A stretch of DNA of 38,399 nt, from assembly GCA_002154585.1 (NCBI GenBank), contig MUNG01000158.1:1-38399 (forward strand), in the 5' to 3' direction. The notes under the pieces were generated by a model. That model saw only the letters and a list, made by a program, of their open reading frames with translations. It did not search any database and was not told the origin of the DNA. Numbering within the stretch: position 1 is the first letter of the stretch; each line of letters opens with the position of its first letter. This document shows, piece after piece, positions 1 through 6,757 of this stretch. The DNA is from Streptomyces pseudogriseolus (lineage in GTDB: Bacteria; Actinomycetota; Actinomycetes; Streptomycetales; Streptomycetaceae). The position numbers and the translations under genes were made by a program.

Positions 1-72
1 CGGATCGGCTCGGTGGCGGGCGGCGTGCTGCACCACGCGGACTGCCCGGTGGCGGTGGTCCCGCCCGCCTGA
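1..72 (+). CDS. Universal stress protein, C-terminal end (partial)
   Basis: The window opens inside a gene read in frame 1. The visible residues are RIGSVAGGVLHHADCPVAVV followed by PPA and a TGA stop. The pattern G-S-V-(S/A)-x-x-(L/V)-L-H-H-A-x-C-P-V-(A/L)-V-V is the nucleotide-binding C-terminus of UspA-fold proteins. In Streptomyces these are usually 140-300 aa and often sit in stress or dormancy regulons. It is convergent with the next gene, with only 17 nt between the two stops. Only 23 codons are visible, so domain number and start are unknown. Confidence 0.75.
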   Translation, partial: RIGSVAGGVLHHADCPVAVVPPA

Positions 73-89
73 CCCGGGGCGGGGTGCGG

Positions 90-1325
90 CTACTCCTCCT
101 CCGCGGGCCGCAGCGGCTCCCGCCGCTTCGGCAGGACCTTGCGGATGTAGTCCTCGACGGCCGTCTCCAGGCCGATGTCGTGCTGGGCCCGCTCGGACAG
201 GTACCAGCGGTGCTCCAGCAGCTCGTGGTAGATCTGCGCGGGGTCCATCTGCCCGCGCAGCTCGGGCGGCACGGAGCGGACGGTGGGCCGGAACACCTCG
301 CGCACCCAGCGGTGGGCGAGGACCTCCGGGCGGGCGCCGAGGGGATCGCCGGGCGCGTAGTCGTCCTGGGTGGCCATCCAGCTCTCCAGGTCGTTGAGCA
401 GCCGCCTGGCCTGGTTCTCCTCGGTGTCCAGGCCGGTCAGCCGCAGCAGCTGGCGCTGGTGGTGCCCGGCGTCCACGACCTTCGGCACGAAGGTCACCGT
501 GTCGCCGTGGGAGGCGTGCTCGATCTGCATCTCGGCCACGTCGAAGCCGAGTTCGTTCAGGCGGCGGATGCGGCGCTCGATGTAGTGGTGCTTGCCGGCC
601 GGGTAGACCGAGGTGCGGGTCAGCTCCTGCCACAGGCCCTGGTAGCGGGCGCAGATCTCGGTGCCGAAGTCGATCGGGTCGACGGAGGGGTGCAGGGCGC
701 CGGACGCCTCCAGGTCCAGCAGCTCGCCGCTGATGTTGACCCGCGCCAGGTCCAGGTCGTACTCCCGCTGGCCGCGCGTCAGTTCGGGGTGCAGGTCGCC
801 GGTCTCGGCGTCCACCAGATAGGCGGCGAAGGCGCCCGCGTCGCGCCGGAACAGCGTGTTGGACAGCGAGCAGTCGCCCCAGGCGAAGCCGGCCAGGTGC
901 AGCCGCACCAGCAGCACGGCGAGCGCGTCCATCAGCCGGTGCATGGTGGCCGGGCGCATCGTCGTCTCGAACATGGACCGGTACGGCATCGAGCCGCCGA
1001 GGTGCCGGGTGATCAGGACGCTCTCCAGCGGCTCCCCGCCCGGGTCGGTGCGGCCGGTCACCACGGCGAGCGGGTCGACCGCGGGGATGCCGATCCGGTC
1101 CAGGTCACGCAGCAGCTCGTACTCGCGCAGCGCCGGGCGCTGGGCCAGCTCCTTCACCGCGATCACCTCGTCGCCGGCCCGGGCGTAGCGCACCACGTGC
1201 CGGGAGATGCCGCGCGGCAGCGGCACCAGGTACTTCTCGGGCCACTCCTCCAGCGGCAGGTGCCACGGCAGTTCCAACAGGAGCGCGGGGTGCTCCGGGT
1301 TGGTGGCGTTGATCTGCAGTGCCAT
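90..1325 (-). CDS. DUF4032 protein with kinase-like fold
   Basis: This 411-aa protein matches what I recall of the actinobacterial DUF4032 family, which is related to lipopolysaccharide-kinase/APH-like folds. The kinase landmarks are readable. K58 lies in an A-V-K-E-L strand and E70 in the following helix. The catalytic-loop-like segment W-G-D-C-S-L-S-N-T-L-F places D151 and N156, and D172 sits in L-V-D-A-E-T-G, the DFG position. The C-terminal ~200 aa is the family-specific part. No membrane segment or signal peptide is seen. It starts at ATG 1325, 41 nt downstream of the stop of the same-strand hydrolase gene, so co-transcription is possible. The substrate is unknown; kinase activity is inferred from the motifs only. 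Confidence 0.8.
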   Translation of the reverse strand: MALQINATNPEHPALLLELPWHLPLEEWPEKYLVPLPRGISRHVVRYARAGDEVIAVKELAQRPALREYELLRDLDRIGIPAVDPLAVVTGRTDPGGEPLESVLITRHLGGSMPYRSMFETTMRPATMHRLMDALAVLLVRLHLAGFAWGDCSLSNTLFRRDAGAFAAYLVDAETGDLHPELTRGQREYDLDLARVNISGELLDLEASGALHPSVDPIDFGTEICARYQGLWQELTRTSVYPAGKHHYIERRIRRLNELGFDVAEMQIEHASHGDTVTFVPKVVDAGHHQRQLLRLTGLDTEENQARRLLNDLESWMATQDDYAPGDPLGARPEVLAHRWVREVFRPTVRSVPPELRGQMDPAQIYHELLEHRWYLSERAQHDIGLETAVEDYIRKVLPKRREPLRPAEEE

Positions 1326-1366
1326 GGCGGCGGCGTCCTCGTCTCGAAGGTGATCGTCACCTCAGC

Positions 1367-2122
1367 CTATTGCGCGCGCTCCCGGGCGAGCAGGGCGGCG
1401 TCCCGTACCGGACCCTCGTGCACCGGGCCGTGCCCGGGCAGCAGCAGGTCGCCGTCCAGCCCGGCCAGCACGTCCAGCGACCGCACCGCGGTGGCGCGTT
1501 CGCGGTGGAACATGTCGGTCAGCATCTGCGGGCCCCGCACACGGGAGACCGGATGCCCGCTGACCAGGGCGTCGCCGGACACCACCGCCCCGACGTGCGG
1601 GAGGTGGTAGGCGCAGTGCCCGGCGGTGTGGCCGGGGGTGTGCACGGGCACGGGCCGGCCCGGCAGGTCGAGCTGCCGGCCGTCGCCGGACGTGGGGAAC
1701 GGCTCGGGCGAGGTGACCGCCACGTCCGCCGTGCCGCCGGCGCGCAGGGCGTGCGCGGCCCACGGCAGCACGCCGGGACGCCAGCCGTTGCGCAGCACCC
1801 GCCCCACGGTCACCTGGTGCAGGAAGTCCCGCCGGGCGTGCGGCACTTCCTCCTTGTGCGTGTACACGGGGGTGCCGTACCTCGCGCTGAGGAACTCGGC
1901 GGAACCGAGGTGGTCGTTGTGCGCGTGGGTGACCAGCACGGCCGCCACCGCCTCCGGCGCGGCGCCCACCTCCGCCAGCGAGCCGAGCAGCCCCTCACGG
2001 TCGCCGGGGTAGCCGGTGTCGATCAGTGTGACGGCGTCCCCCTCGGTGAGGATCACCCAGTTCACGCTTGTGCCGTGCACCAGATAGGTGCCGTCCGCCA
2101 CCTGCCGCACCGTTGCCTTCAT
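1367..2122 (-). CDS. MBL-fold metallo-hydrolase
   Basis: A 251-aa metallo-beta-lactamase-superfamily hydrolase. The metal-binding motif H-A-H-N-D-H is at residues 66-71. It is followed by H-T-P-G-H-T-A-G-H near 160, an S-G-D-A-L metal-bridging Asp near 182 and L-P-G-H-G-P-V near 228, a complete binuclear Zn site of the glyoxalase-II-like/YflN type. The ATG at 2122 (M-K-A-T-V-R-Q-V) was chosen because the fold begins there. The frame stays open upstream to about 3100, but that stretch is antisense to alkB and the TetR gene and carries no family signal. No signal peptide is seen, so it is probably cytosolic. The substrate cannot be read from sequence; lactonase, thioesterase or glyoxalase-like activity are all possible. 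Confidence 0.87.
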   Translation of the reverse strand: MKATVRQVADGTYLVHGTSVNWVILTEGDAVTLIDTGYPGDREGLLGSLAEVGAAPEAVAAVLVTHAHNDHLGSAEFLSARYGTPVYTHKEEVPHARRDFLHQVTVGRVLRNGWRPGVLPWAAHALRAGGTADVAVTSPEPFPTSGDGRQLDLPGRPVPVHTPGHTAGHCAYHLPHVGAVVSGDALVSGHPVSRVRGPQMLTDMFHRERATAVRSLDVLAGLDGDLLLPGHGPVHEGPVRDAALLARERAQ

Positions 2123-2214
2123 GACCGCCTCGTGTGTCGTGCTTCGTACCGGATGGACGAGCACAGCAAAGCAGACCGGAGGGCGGGCGCGGGCGGGGTC
2201 CGGCCCCGCCGCCC

Positions 2215-2853
2215 TCAGTTCACCCCGCGCGGGCGGAACTGGACGGAGACGCGCGGCCCGGCGGCCCGGGTGCTCTTGGGCACGCAGTGCTCCCAGGTGC
2301 GCTGGCAGGAGCCGCCCATCACGATCAGGTCGCCGTGGCCCAGCGGCCGGCGCACGGTCCCGCCGCCGCCCATGGGCCGCAGCAGCAGGTCGCGGGGCGT
2401 GCCCACGGAGAGGATGGCGACCATGGTGTCCTCGCGGGCGCCCCGGCCGATCCGGTCGCCGTGCCAGGCGACGCTGTCCCGGCCGTCGCGGTAGTAGCAG
2501 AGCCCGGCCGTGGCGAACGGCTCGCCCAGCTCCTTCGCGTAGTGGGCGCTCAGCGCGTCGCGGGCCTCGGCGAGGACCGGGTGGGGGAGCGGGGCGCCGG
2601 CGCCGTAGTACGCCAGCAGCCGGGGCACGGAGACGACCTGGTCGTACATCTGGCGCCGCTCGGCCCGCCAGGGGACCTCGGCGGCCAGGTGGTCGAAGAG
2701 CGCGTCGGAGCCGTGCAGCCAGCCGGGCAGCAGGTCGATCCAGGCGCCCCGGCCCAGTTCGGTGCGGCGGACGCCGTCGAGCGGGCCGAGCCGCAGCTCG
2801 TCGTCCTGGTCGAAGAGCGAGCTCTGGAGCGCCGGGAGGTGGTGCGTGCTCAT
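2215..2853 (-). CDS. AlkB-type 2-oxoglutarate/Fe(II) dioxygenase
   Basis: A 212-aa AlkB-family oxygenase, which oxidatively removes alkyl lesions such as 1-methyladenine and 3-methylcytosine from nucleic acids. The segment Y-R-D-G-R-D-S-V-A-W-H-G-D supplies Fe ligands H131 and D133, and W-E-H-C-V-P-K supplies H189. R-V-S-V-Q-F-R (R201, R207) binds 2-oxoglutarate. The RDGRDS-x-x-WH-x-D form resembles ALKBH2/3-like bacterial proteins more than the E. coli N-x-Y-x-P-G form. Length is normal and the protein is complete. The ATG at 2853 has GGGAGG-like sequence nearby only inside the gene, so the upstream ribosome-binding site is weak. The gene is divergent from a TetR regulator and has a near-consensus LexA box 20-35 nt upstream (separate entry), which fits a DNA-repair role. 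Confidence 0.88.
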   Translation of the reverse strand: MSTHHLPALQSSLFDQDDELRLGPLDGVRRTELGRGAWIDLLPGWLHGSDALFDHLAAEVPWRAERRQMYDQVVSVPRLLAYYGAGAPLPHPVLAEARDALSAHYAKELGEPFATAGLCYYRDGRDSVAWHGDRIGRGAREDTMVAILSVGTPRDLLLRPMGGGGTVRRPLGHGDLIVMGGSCQRTWEHCVPKSTRAAGPRVSVQFRPRGVN

Positions 2854-2872
2854 GGGACCAGCGTACCCCTAA

Positions 2873-2888
2873 TCGAAAATGCGTTCTA
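2873..2888 (-). promoter_or_regulatory. Candidate LexA (SOS) box upstream of alkB
   Basis: TCGAAAATGCGTTCTA matches the actinobacterial LexA box TCGAAC-N4-GTTCGA at 10 of its 12 defined positions (A for C at position 6, T for G at position 15). It lies 20 nt upstream of the dealkylase start, where a repressor would block transcription. The same segment is unusually AT-rich for this genome. The match is by eye and no binding evidence exists. Confidence 0.45.
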
Positions 2889-2930
2889 GAGCGAGCGGCG
2901 CTCTGCGATTGCCCTGCTCCGGGGGCTGTT

Positions 2931-2964
2931 CGATACACCGGTGTATCGGATACGTTCCCGTATC
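2931..2964. promoter_or_regulatory. Two adjacent palindromic operators for the TetR regulator
   Basis: An 18-bp perfect palindrome, CGATACACCGGTGTATCG (2931-2948), is immediately followed by a second dyad GATACG-TTCC-CGTATC (2949-2964). Both contain the half-site GATAC. They sit 24-57 nt upstream of the TetR ATG and in the alkB/tetR divergent region. TetR-family repressors bind such 16-18 bp dyads as dimers, and tandem sites often allow two dimers. Autoregulation and control of the downstream flavoprotein gene are inferred. Confidence 0.75.
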
Positions 2965-2987
2965 GGCCGACGGCGGAAGGGGCGGGC

Positions 2988-3605
2988 ATGGCGGACACCG
3001 GCACCGGGCGCGTCACCGCGCGCCGGCTGCGCACCCGCGCCCACCTGCTGGACGCCGCCTTCACCGTGTTCGCGGCCAAGGGCTTCGGGCACGTCTCCAT
3101 CGAGGAGATCTGCGACGCCGCCGGCTACACCCGCGGCGCCTTCTACTCCAACTTCGCCGGCCTGGACGAGATGTTCTTCGCGCTCTACGCCCAGCGCGCC
3201 GGCCTGATCGCGGAGCAGGTCTCCGGCGCCCTCGCCACCGGCGGCCCCGCCCTCGACGTGGCCGCCGCCGTGGACCGGGTCGCCGAGGTGCTGTTGCTCG
3301 ACCGCGACTGGCTGCTGGTGAAGACCGACTTCCTGGTGCACGCCGCCCGCGACCCCCGCGTGGCGCACACGCTCCTGGACCACCGGGCCCGGCTGCGGCG
3401 GGCGATCGCCGACCGGCTGGAGCGGGCCCGCGGCCACACCCCGCTGCCCGCCGTGCTGGGCGACGCCGAGGGCGCCGCGCACGCCGTGGTCGCCGCCTAC
3501 GACGGCGTCACCACCCAACTGCTGCTGGACCGGGACGTCGAGCGCGCCCGGGCCTGGCTGAAACAACTGCTCACCGCGCTGCTCACCGGCGGAAGCCCCG
3601 GATGA
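2988..3605 (+). CDS. TetR/AcrR-family transcriptional regulator
   Basis: A 205-aa one-component repressor. The N-terminal helix-turn-helix is at residues 18-62, with V-S-I-E-E-I-C-D-A-A-G-Y-T-R-G-A-F-Y-S-N-F (37-57) as the DNA-reading part. The C-terminal all-helical ligand-binding domain has no recognisable ligand signature. ATG 2988 follows a GGAAGGGG ribosome-binding site at 2975-2982. An in-frame open stretch further upstream is antisense to alkB and is not part of the protein. The stop is 34 nt before the flavoprotein dehydrogenase gene, which has its own GAAGGAAGG site, so the two genes probably form one transcript. The two palindromes just upstream make autorepression likely. The inducer may be the substrate of the dehydrogenase (inference). 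Confidence 0.9.
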   Translation: MADTGTGRVTARRLRTRAHLLDAAFTVFAAKGFGHVSIEEICDAAGYTRGAFYSNFAGLDEMFFALYAQRAGLIAEQVSGALATGGPALDVAAAVDRVAEVLLLDRDWLLVKTDFLVHAARDPRVAHTLLDHRARLRRAIADRLERARGHTPLPAVLGDAEGAAHAVVAAYDGVTTQLLLDRDVERARAWLKQLLTALLTGGSPG

Positions 3606-3639
3606 CAGCCTCCGCACGCAGAAGGAAGGGACGGTCGCC

Positions 3640-5313
3640 ATGGATGCCGACGTCATCGTCGTCGGAGCGGGCCTCGCGGGCCTCGTCGCGGCCCATGAAC
3701 TGACCGCCAAGGGCCGCAGGGTCGCCCTGGTCGACCAGGAGAACGCCGCCAACCTCGGCGGCCAGGCCTACTGGTCGTTCGGCGGGCTGTTCCTGGTGGG
3801 CTCGCCCGAGCAGCGCCGCCTCGGCGTCAAGGATTCCTTCGAGCTGGCCTGGAACGACTGGCAGGGTAGCGCCGCCTTCGACCGGCTCGACGACGAGGAC
3901 AGCTGGGCGAAGCGCTGGGCGCGCGCCTACGTCGAGTGGGCGGCCGGGGAGAAGCGGCCCTGGCTGGACGGCCACGGCATCACCTTCCTGCCCACCGTCG
4001 GCTGGGCCGAGCGCGGCGACCTGCGCGCCGGCGGCCACGGCAACTCCGTGCCCCGCTTCCACATCGCCTGGGGCACCGGCACCGGCGTCGTCGCCCCGTT
4101 CGCCCGGTACGCCCGCGAGGCCTCGCGTGACGGACTGCTCACCTTCCACCACCGCCACCGCGTCGACGAGCTGGTCGTGGAGAACGGCGCCGTGCGCGGG
4201 GTGCGCGGCACCGTGCTGGCCGAGGACCACGCGCCCCGCGGCGTCGCCTCCAGCCGCGAGGTCGTCGGCGAGTTCGAGCTGACCGCCCAGGCCGTGATCG
4301 TCACCAGCGGCGGCATCGGCGCCGACCACGACATCGTCCGCCGGTACTGGCCGGAGCGGCTGGGCACCCCGCCGCGCGAGATGGTCACCGGGGTCCCCGC
4401 CTACGTCGACGGGCGGATGCTCGACATCAGCGCCCGCGCCGGGGCGCGGCTGGTCAACCGCGACCGCATGTGGCACTACACCGAGGGCATCCGGAACTGG
4501 GACCCGGTCTGGCCCGGCCACGGCATCCGCATCCTGCCCGGCCCGTCCTCCCTGTGGTTCGACGCGCTGGGCCGCCGGCTGCCCGAGCCCTGCCTGCCCG
4601 GCTACGACACCCTCGGCACGCTGAAGCACCTGCGCACCACCGAGGACATCGCCCCCTACGACCACTCCTGGTTCATCCTCACCCAGAAGATCGTCGAGAA
4701 GGAGTTCGCGCTCTCCGGCTCCGAGCAGAACCCGGACATCACCGCCAAGGACCGCGCCGGCTTCCTGCGCGAACGCATCCTCGGCAAGGGCGCCCCCGGC
4801 CCGGTCGACGCCTTCCTGCGCAACGGAGCCGACTTCGTCACCGCCGCCACCCTCGAGGAACTCGTCGACAAGATGAACGCCCTCACCGACGAGCCGCTGC
4901 TCGACGCGGCCCTCGTCCGCCGCCAGATCGAGGCGCGCGACCTCCAGCTCGCCAACCCCTACAGCAAGGACGCCCAGGTGCAGGGCATCCGCAACGCCCG
5001 CCGCTACATCGGCGACCGCCTCGGCCGGGTCGCCACCCCGCACCGTCTCCTCGACCCGGCGGCGGGCCCGCTGATCGGCGTGAAGCTGCACATCCTCACC
5101 CGCAAGACGCTCGGCGGCATCCAGACCGACCTGGACTCCCGGGCACTGGGCGCCGACGGCAGCCCGGTCGAGGGTCTGTACGCGGCCGGGGAGGTCGCGG
5201 GCTTCGGCGGCGGAGGCGTCCACGGCTACAACGCGCTGGAGGGCACCTTCCTCGGCGGCTGCCTCTTCTCGGGGCGCGCGGCGGGCCGGGCGGCGGCCGC
5301 GCAGACGGCCTGA
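3640..5313 (+). CDS. FAD-binding dehydrogenase, KstD/fumarate-reductase-like
   Basis: A 557-aa flavoprotein of the FAD_binding_2 fold (3-ketosteroid dehydrogenase/fumarate reductase superfamily). The dinucleotide-binding motif V-G-A-G-L-A-G is at residues 8-14 and an acidic D-Q-E end of strand 2 is near 32. The C-terminal second FAD motif reads G-L-Y-A-A-G-E-V-A-G-F-G-G-G-G-V-H-G-Y-N, then A-L-E-G-T-F-L-G-G-C-L-F-S-G-R. Full length for the large, soluble 'putative FAD-binding dehydrogenase' subgroup. No signal peptide or membrane segment is seen. ATG 3640 follows GAAGGAAGG at 3621-3629. It lies 34 nt after tetR and is convergent with the next gene. It likely performs a delta-1-type or related C-C dehydrogenation of a hydrophobic substrate; steroid specificity is not demonstrated. 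Confidence 0.85.
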   Translation: MDADVIVVGAGLAGLVAAHELTAKGRRVALVDQENAANLGGQAYWSFGGLFLVGSPEQRRLGVKDSFELAWNDWQGSAAFDRLDDEDSWAKRWARAYVEWAAGEKRPWLDGHGITFLPTVGWAERGDLRAGGHGNSVPRFHIAWGTGTGVVAPFARYAREASRDGLLTFHHRHRVDELVVENGAVRGVRGTVLAEDHAPRGVASSREVVGEFELTAQAVIVTSGGIGADHDIVRRYWPERLGTPPREMVTGVPAYVDGRMLDISARAGARLVNRDRMWHYTEGIRNWDPVWPGHGIRILPGPSSLWFDALGRRLPEPCLPGYDTLGTLKHLRTTEDIAPYDHSWFILTQKIVEKEFALSGSEQNPDITAKDRAGFLRERILGKGAPGPVDAFLRNGADFVTAATLEELVDKMNALTDEPLLDAALVRRQIEARDLQLANPYSKDAQVQGIRNARRYIGDRLGRVATPHRLLDPAAGPLIGVKLHILTRKTLGGIQTDLDSRALGADGSPVEGLYAAGEVAGFGGGGVHGYNALEGTFLGGCLFSGRAAGRAAAAQTA

Positions 5314-5317
5314 GGCG

Positions 5318-5698
5318 TCAACGGTCCGAGCGGGCCGATCGGTCGTCGAGCAGCCGGGCCAGCACCTCCGCGTGACTGGTTCCCGGCTGCTTGGAGGCGG
5401 TCAGCAGGGTCACGGTGCCCTTCCCGGCCAGCTGCCGCACCCGCTCCAGCAGGTCCGCCGCCTCCGGGGCGGCCAGCTCCGCCTCGTAGCGCTCACGGAA
5501 CTCCTCGAAGGAGGCGAGGGTCTCCTCGCAGCCGTGGTACCAGCGGCGCAGCTCGGTGGAGGGGGTGAGTCCCTTCGGCCACTCGTCGACCCGGGCCGCG
5601 TCCTTGGCGAGACCGCGCGGCCACAGCCGGTCGACGAGGACCCGCACCCCGTCGTCGGGCTCGGGCGGCTCGTACACGCGACGCACCCGCACGCTCAT
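5318..5698 (-). CDS. DUF488 family protein
   Basis: A 126-aa protein of the DUF488 family. It opens with V-R-V-R-R-V-Y-E-P, then D-G-V-R-V-L-V-D-R-L-W-P-R-G-L (residues 19-33), and continues W-P-K-G-L-T-P-S-T-E-L-R-R-W-Y-H, all family hallmarks. A K-G-T-V-T-L-L-T-A-S-K strand follows near residue 95. The family is widespread and has no settled biochemical role. The ATG at 5698 (M-S-V-R-V-R-R-V) fits the normal family length. An open extension upstream overlaps the divergent promoter region and was rejected. The gene is convergent with the flavoprotein gene, with only 4 nt between stops. Confidence 0.87.
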   Translation of the reverse strand: MSVRVRRVYEPPEPDDGVRVLVDRLWPRGLAKDAARVDEWPKGLTPSTELRRWYHGCEETLASFEEFRERYEAELAAPEAADLLERVRQLAGKGTVTLLTASKQPGTSHAEVLARLLDDRSARSDR

Positions 5699-5772
5699 GC
5701 CGGCTCCCTTCCACCTCGACCGCTGCGAGCCTACTGCGGCGCACGGGACCGGGCACGATGAGCGGGACGGCC

Positions 5773-5798
5773 GCATTCCCCCGGCCGGAGCCGGGTAC
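5773..5798 (+). promoter_or_regulatory. Candidate sigma-B-type promoter of the DUF6098 gene
   Basis: GCAT (5773-5776), a 16-nt spacer and GGGTAC (5793-5798) match the Streptomyces sigma-B-family consensus GNNT-N14-16-GGGTAC/T. The -10 lies 35 nt upstream of ATG 5834, leaving room for a short leader with the GGGGAGG ribosome-binding site. GGGTAC is easy to find by chance in such DNA; the support comes from correct spacing, strand and position. Confidence 0.5.
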
Positions 5799-5833
5799 TG
5801 GGTCCGCCGGAGACCGCGACGGGGAGGTGACGG

Positions 5834-6757
5834 ATGGAGGCCACGGACGACCTGCCGGTCGTCGGCACGCTCGCCGAGCTCACCGCACTGGTGGAGCGCG
5901 ACCGGGGACTGTACGTCCGCTGGTCCAGAGGACCGGCGATCGACCTGCACGCGGTGTCCAGCATCGACGACCTCACCGGCGTGGCCATGCCTGGCCTGTC
6001 CGCGAACCCGCTCGACGTGGAGGAGTGGTGGCAGGACCGGTCACCGGCCCTGTGGGTGGCGCGTCGGCTCTACGACTACGAGCACCTGCCGCACGAGAAG
6101 GGCGCCGGCATCCGGCCCTGGGTGCTGAGGGGACGTGAGGCGGGCCGGGGCCCGGACAACGAGCCGCTGGTCACCGATGTGCGCCCGCTCTGCTGGATCG
6201 CCGACGCGGTGATCGAGGAGGCGCACACGGAAGTGGCCCGCCAGGAGCATCCCTGGGGGCCACTGCGCCGTGCCGCCCGCTGGCCGCCGGGCCGTCCGCC
6301 CGGGGCCCGCGCGCGGTTCACGCGCTCGCCGTCACTCCCGCACCGCCCGCCGCGTCCGTCAGGCCCTGCCCGACGAACGGCGGGCCGCGATGCGCCGCTT
6401 GAGCGCGCGGCGTTCCGTCTCGCTCGTGCCGCCCCACACGCCGATGGACTGCCCGGTCTCCAGGGCCCACTCCAGGCACTGCTCCCGCACGGGGCAGCGC
6501 CGGCAGACCGCCTTGGCCTGCTCGGTCTGCAAGAGGGACGGCCCGGAGGTGCCGATCGGGAAGAACAGCTCGGGGTCCTCGGTCCGGCAGGCCGCGCCGT
6601 GCCGCCAGTTGTCCATCGAAAGTCACCTGCGTCCGAAGTCGGTGCGCACCCGTCCGGGTGCCTTGCTCTCTTTCGGGTGACCTGTCAAGTGGCGGTGAAA
6701 CTGGGCGATCCGCGCGGAAACGGTCACTGCTCGCGCAGCCCCCACGGCGAACCGTAG
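5834..6757 (+). CDS. DUF6098 family protein with aberrant C-terminal read-through
   Basis: The first ~145 residues look like a DUF6098 protein of unknown function: L-A-E-L-T-A-L-V, Y-V-R-W-S-R-G-P, D-L-T-G-V, M-P-G-L-S, E-E-W-W, D-Y-x-H-L-P and G-P-D-N-E-P-L-V. Homologues, as I remember them, end soon after a W-G-P-(L/M)-R-R segment, here near 6270. In this window the frame has no stop there. It continues to 6757 as a Pro/Arg/Ala-rich tail that is antisense to the whole WhiB gene and enters the 3' end of the dehydrogenase gene. The genuine gene is probably 5834 to about 6270-6300, with its stop lost by a frameshift or a base-calling error; the tail is unlikely to be functional. A GGGGAGG site precedes ATG 5834, and a sigma-B-like promoter lies just upstream. 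Confidence 0.6.
   Translation: MEATDDLPVVGTLAELTALVERDRGLYVRWSRGPAIDLHAVSSIDDLTGVAMPGLSANPLDVEEWWQDRSPALWVARRLYDYEHLPHEKGAGIRPWVLRGREAGRGPDNEPLVTDVRPLCWIADAVIEEAHTEVARQEHPWGPLRRAARWPPGRPPGARARFTRSPSLPHRPPRPSGPARRTAGRDAPLERAAFRLARAAPHADGLPGLQGPLQALLPHGAAPADRLGLLGLQEGRPGGADREEQLGVLGPAGRAVPPVVHRKSPASEVGAHPSGCLALFRVTCQVAVKLGDPRGNGHCSRSPHGEP
6359..6616 (-). CDS. WhiB-family Fe-S transcriptional regulator (WblE-like paralogue)
   Basis: An 85-aa WhiB-like protein. The four cysteines that hold the [4Fe-4S] cluster are C10, C38, C41 and C47 (C-x27-C-x2-C-x5-C). They are followed by the G-V-W-G-G turn (59-63) and a basic C-terminus, R-R-A-L-K-R-R-I-A-A-R-R, for DNA contact. The D-P-E-L-F-F-P-I-G segment and short length resemble WblE and the arm-located WblL-type paralogues rather than WhiA/WhiB/WhiD. 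WhiB-like proteins usually work by binding region 4 of the principal sigma factor. It starts at ATG 6616, preceded on its strand by an upstream region with TTGACA at 6688-6683. The whole gene lies antisense to the extended DUF6098 frame. Confidence 0.93.
   Translation of the reverse strand: MDNWRHGAACRTEDPELFFPIGTSGPSLLQTEQAKAVCRRCPVREQCLEWALETGQSIGVWGGTSETERRALKRRIAARRSSGRA
6646..6661. terminator. Small inverted repeat between dehydrogenase stop and whiB start
   Basis: GCACCC-GTCC-GGGTGC is a perfect 6-bp stem with a 4-nt loop in the 107-nt gap between the saccharopine-dehydrogenase-like gene and whiB, both on the minus strand. It could be a weak terminator of the former or an operator for whiB. 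No T-run follows, so the call is tentative. Confidence 0.3.

Noticed and set aside
2863-2868. Minus-strand GGGTAC upstream of alkB as a sigma-B-type promoter
   Set aside because: No GNNT is found 14-16 nt upstream on that strand; the nearest GCAT is only 10 nt away.
2123-3100. Upstream extension of the MBL-fold gene
   Set aside because: The added residues are antisense to alkB and tetR, are Arg/Ala/Pro-rich and carry no domain; the fold starts at ATG 2122.
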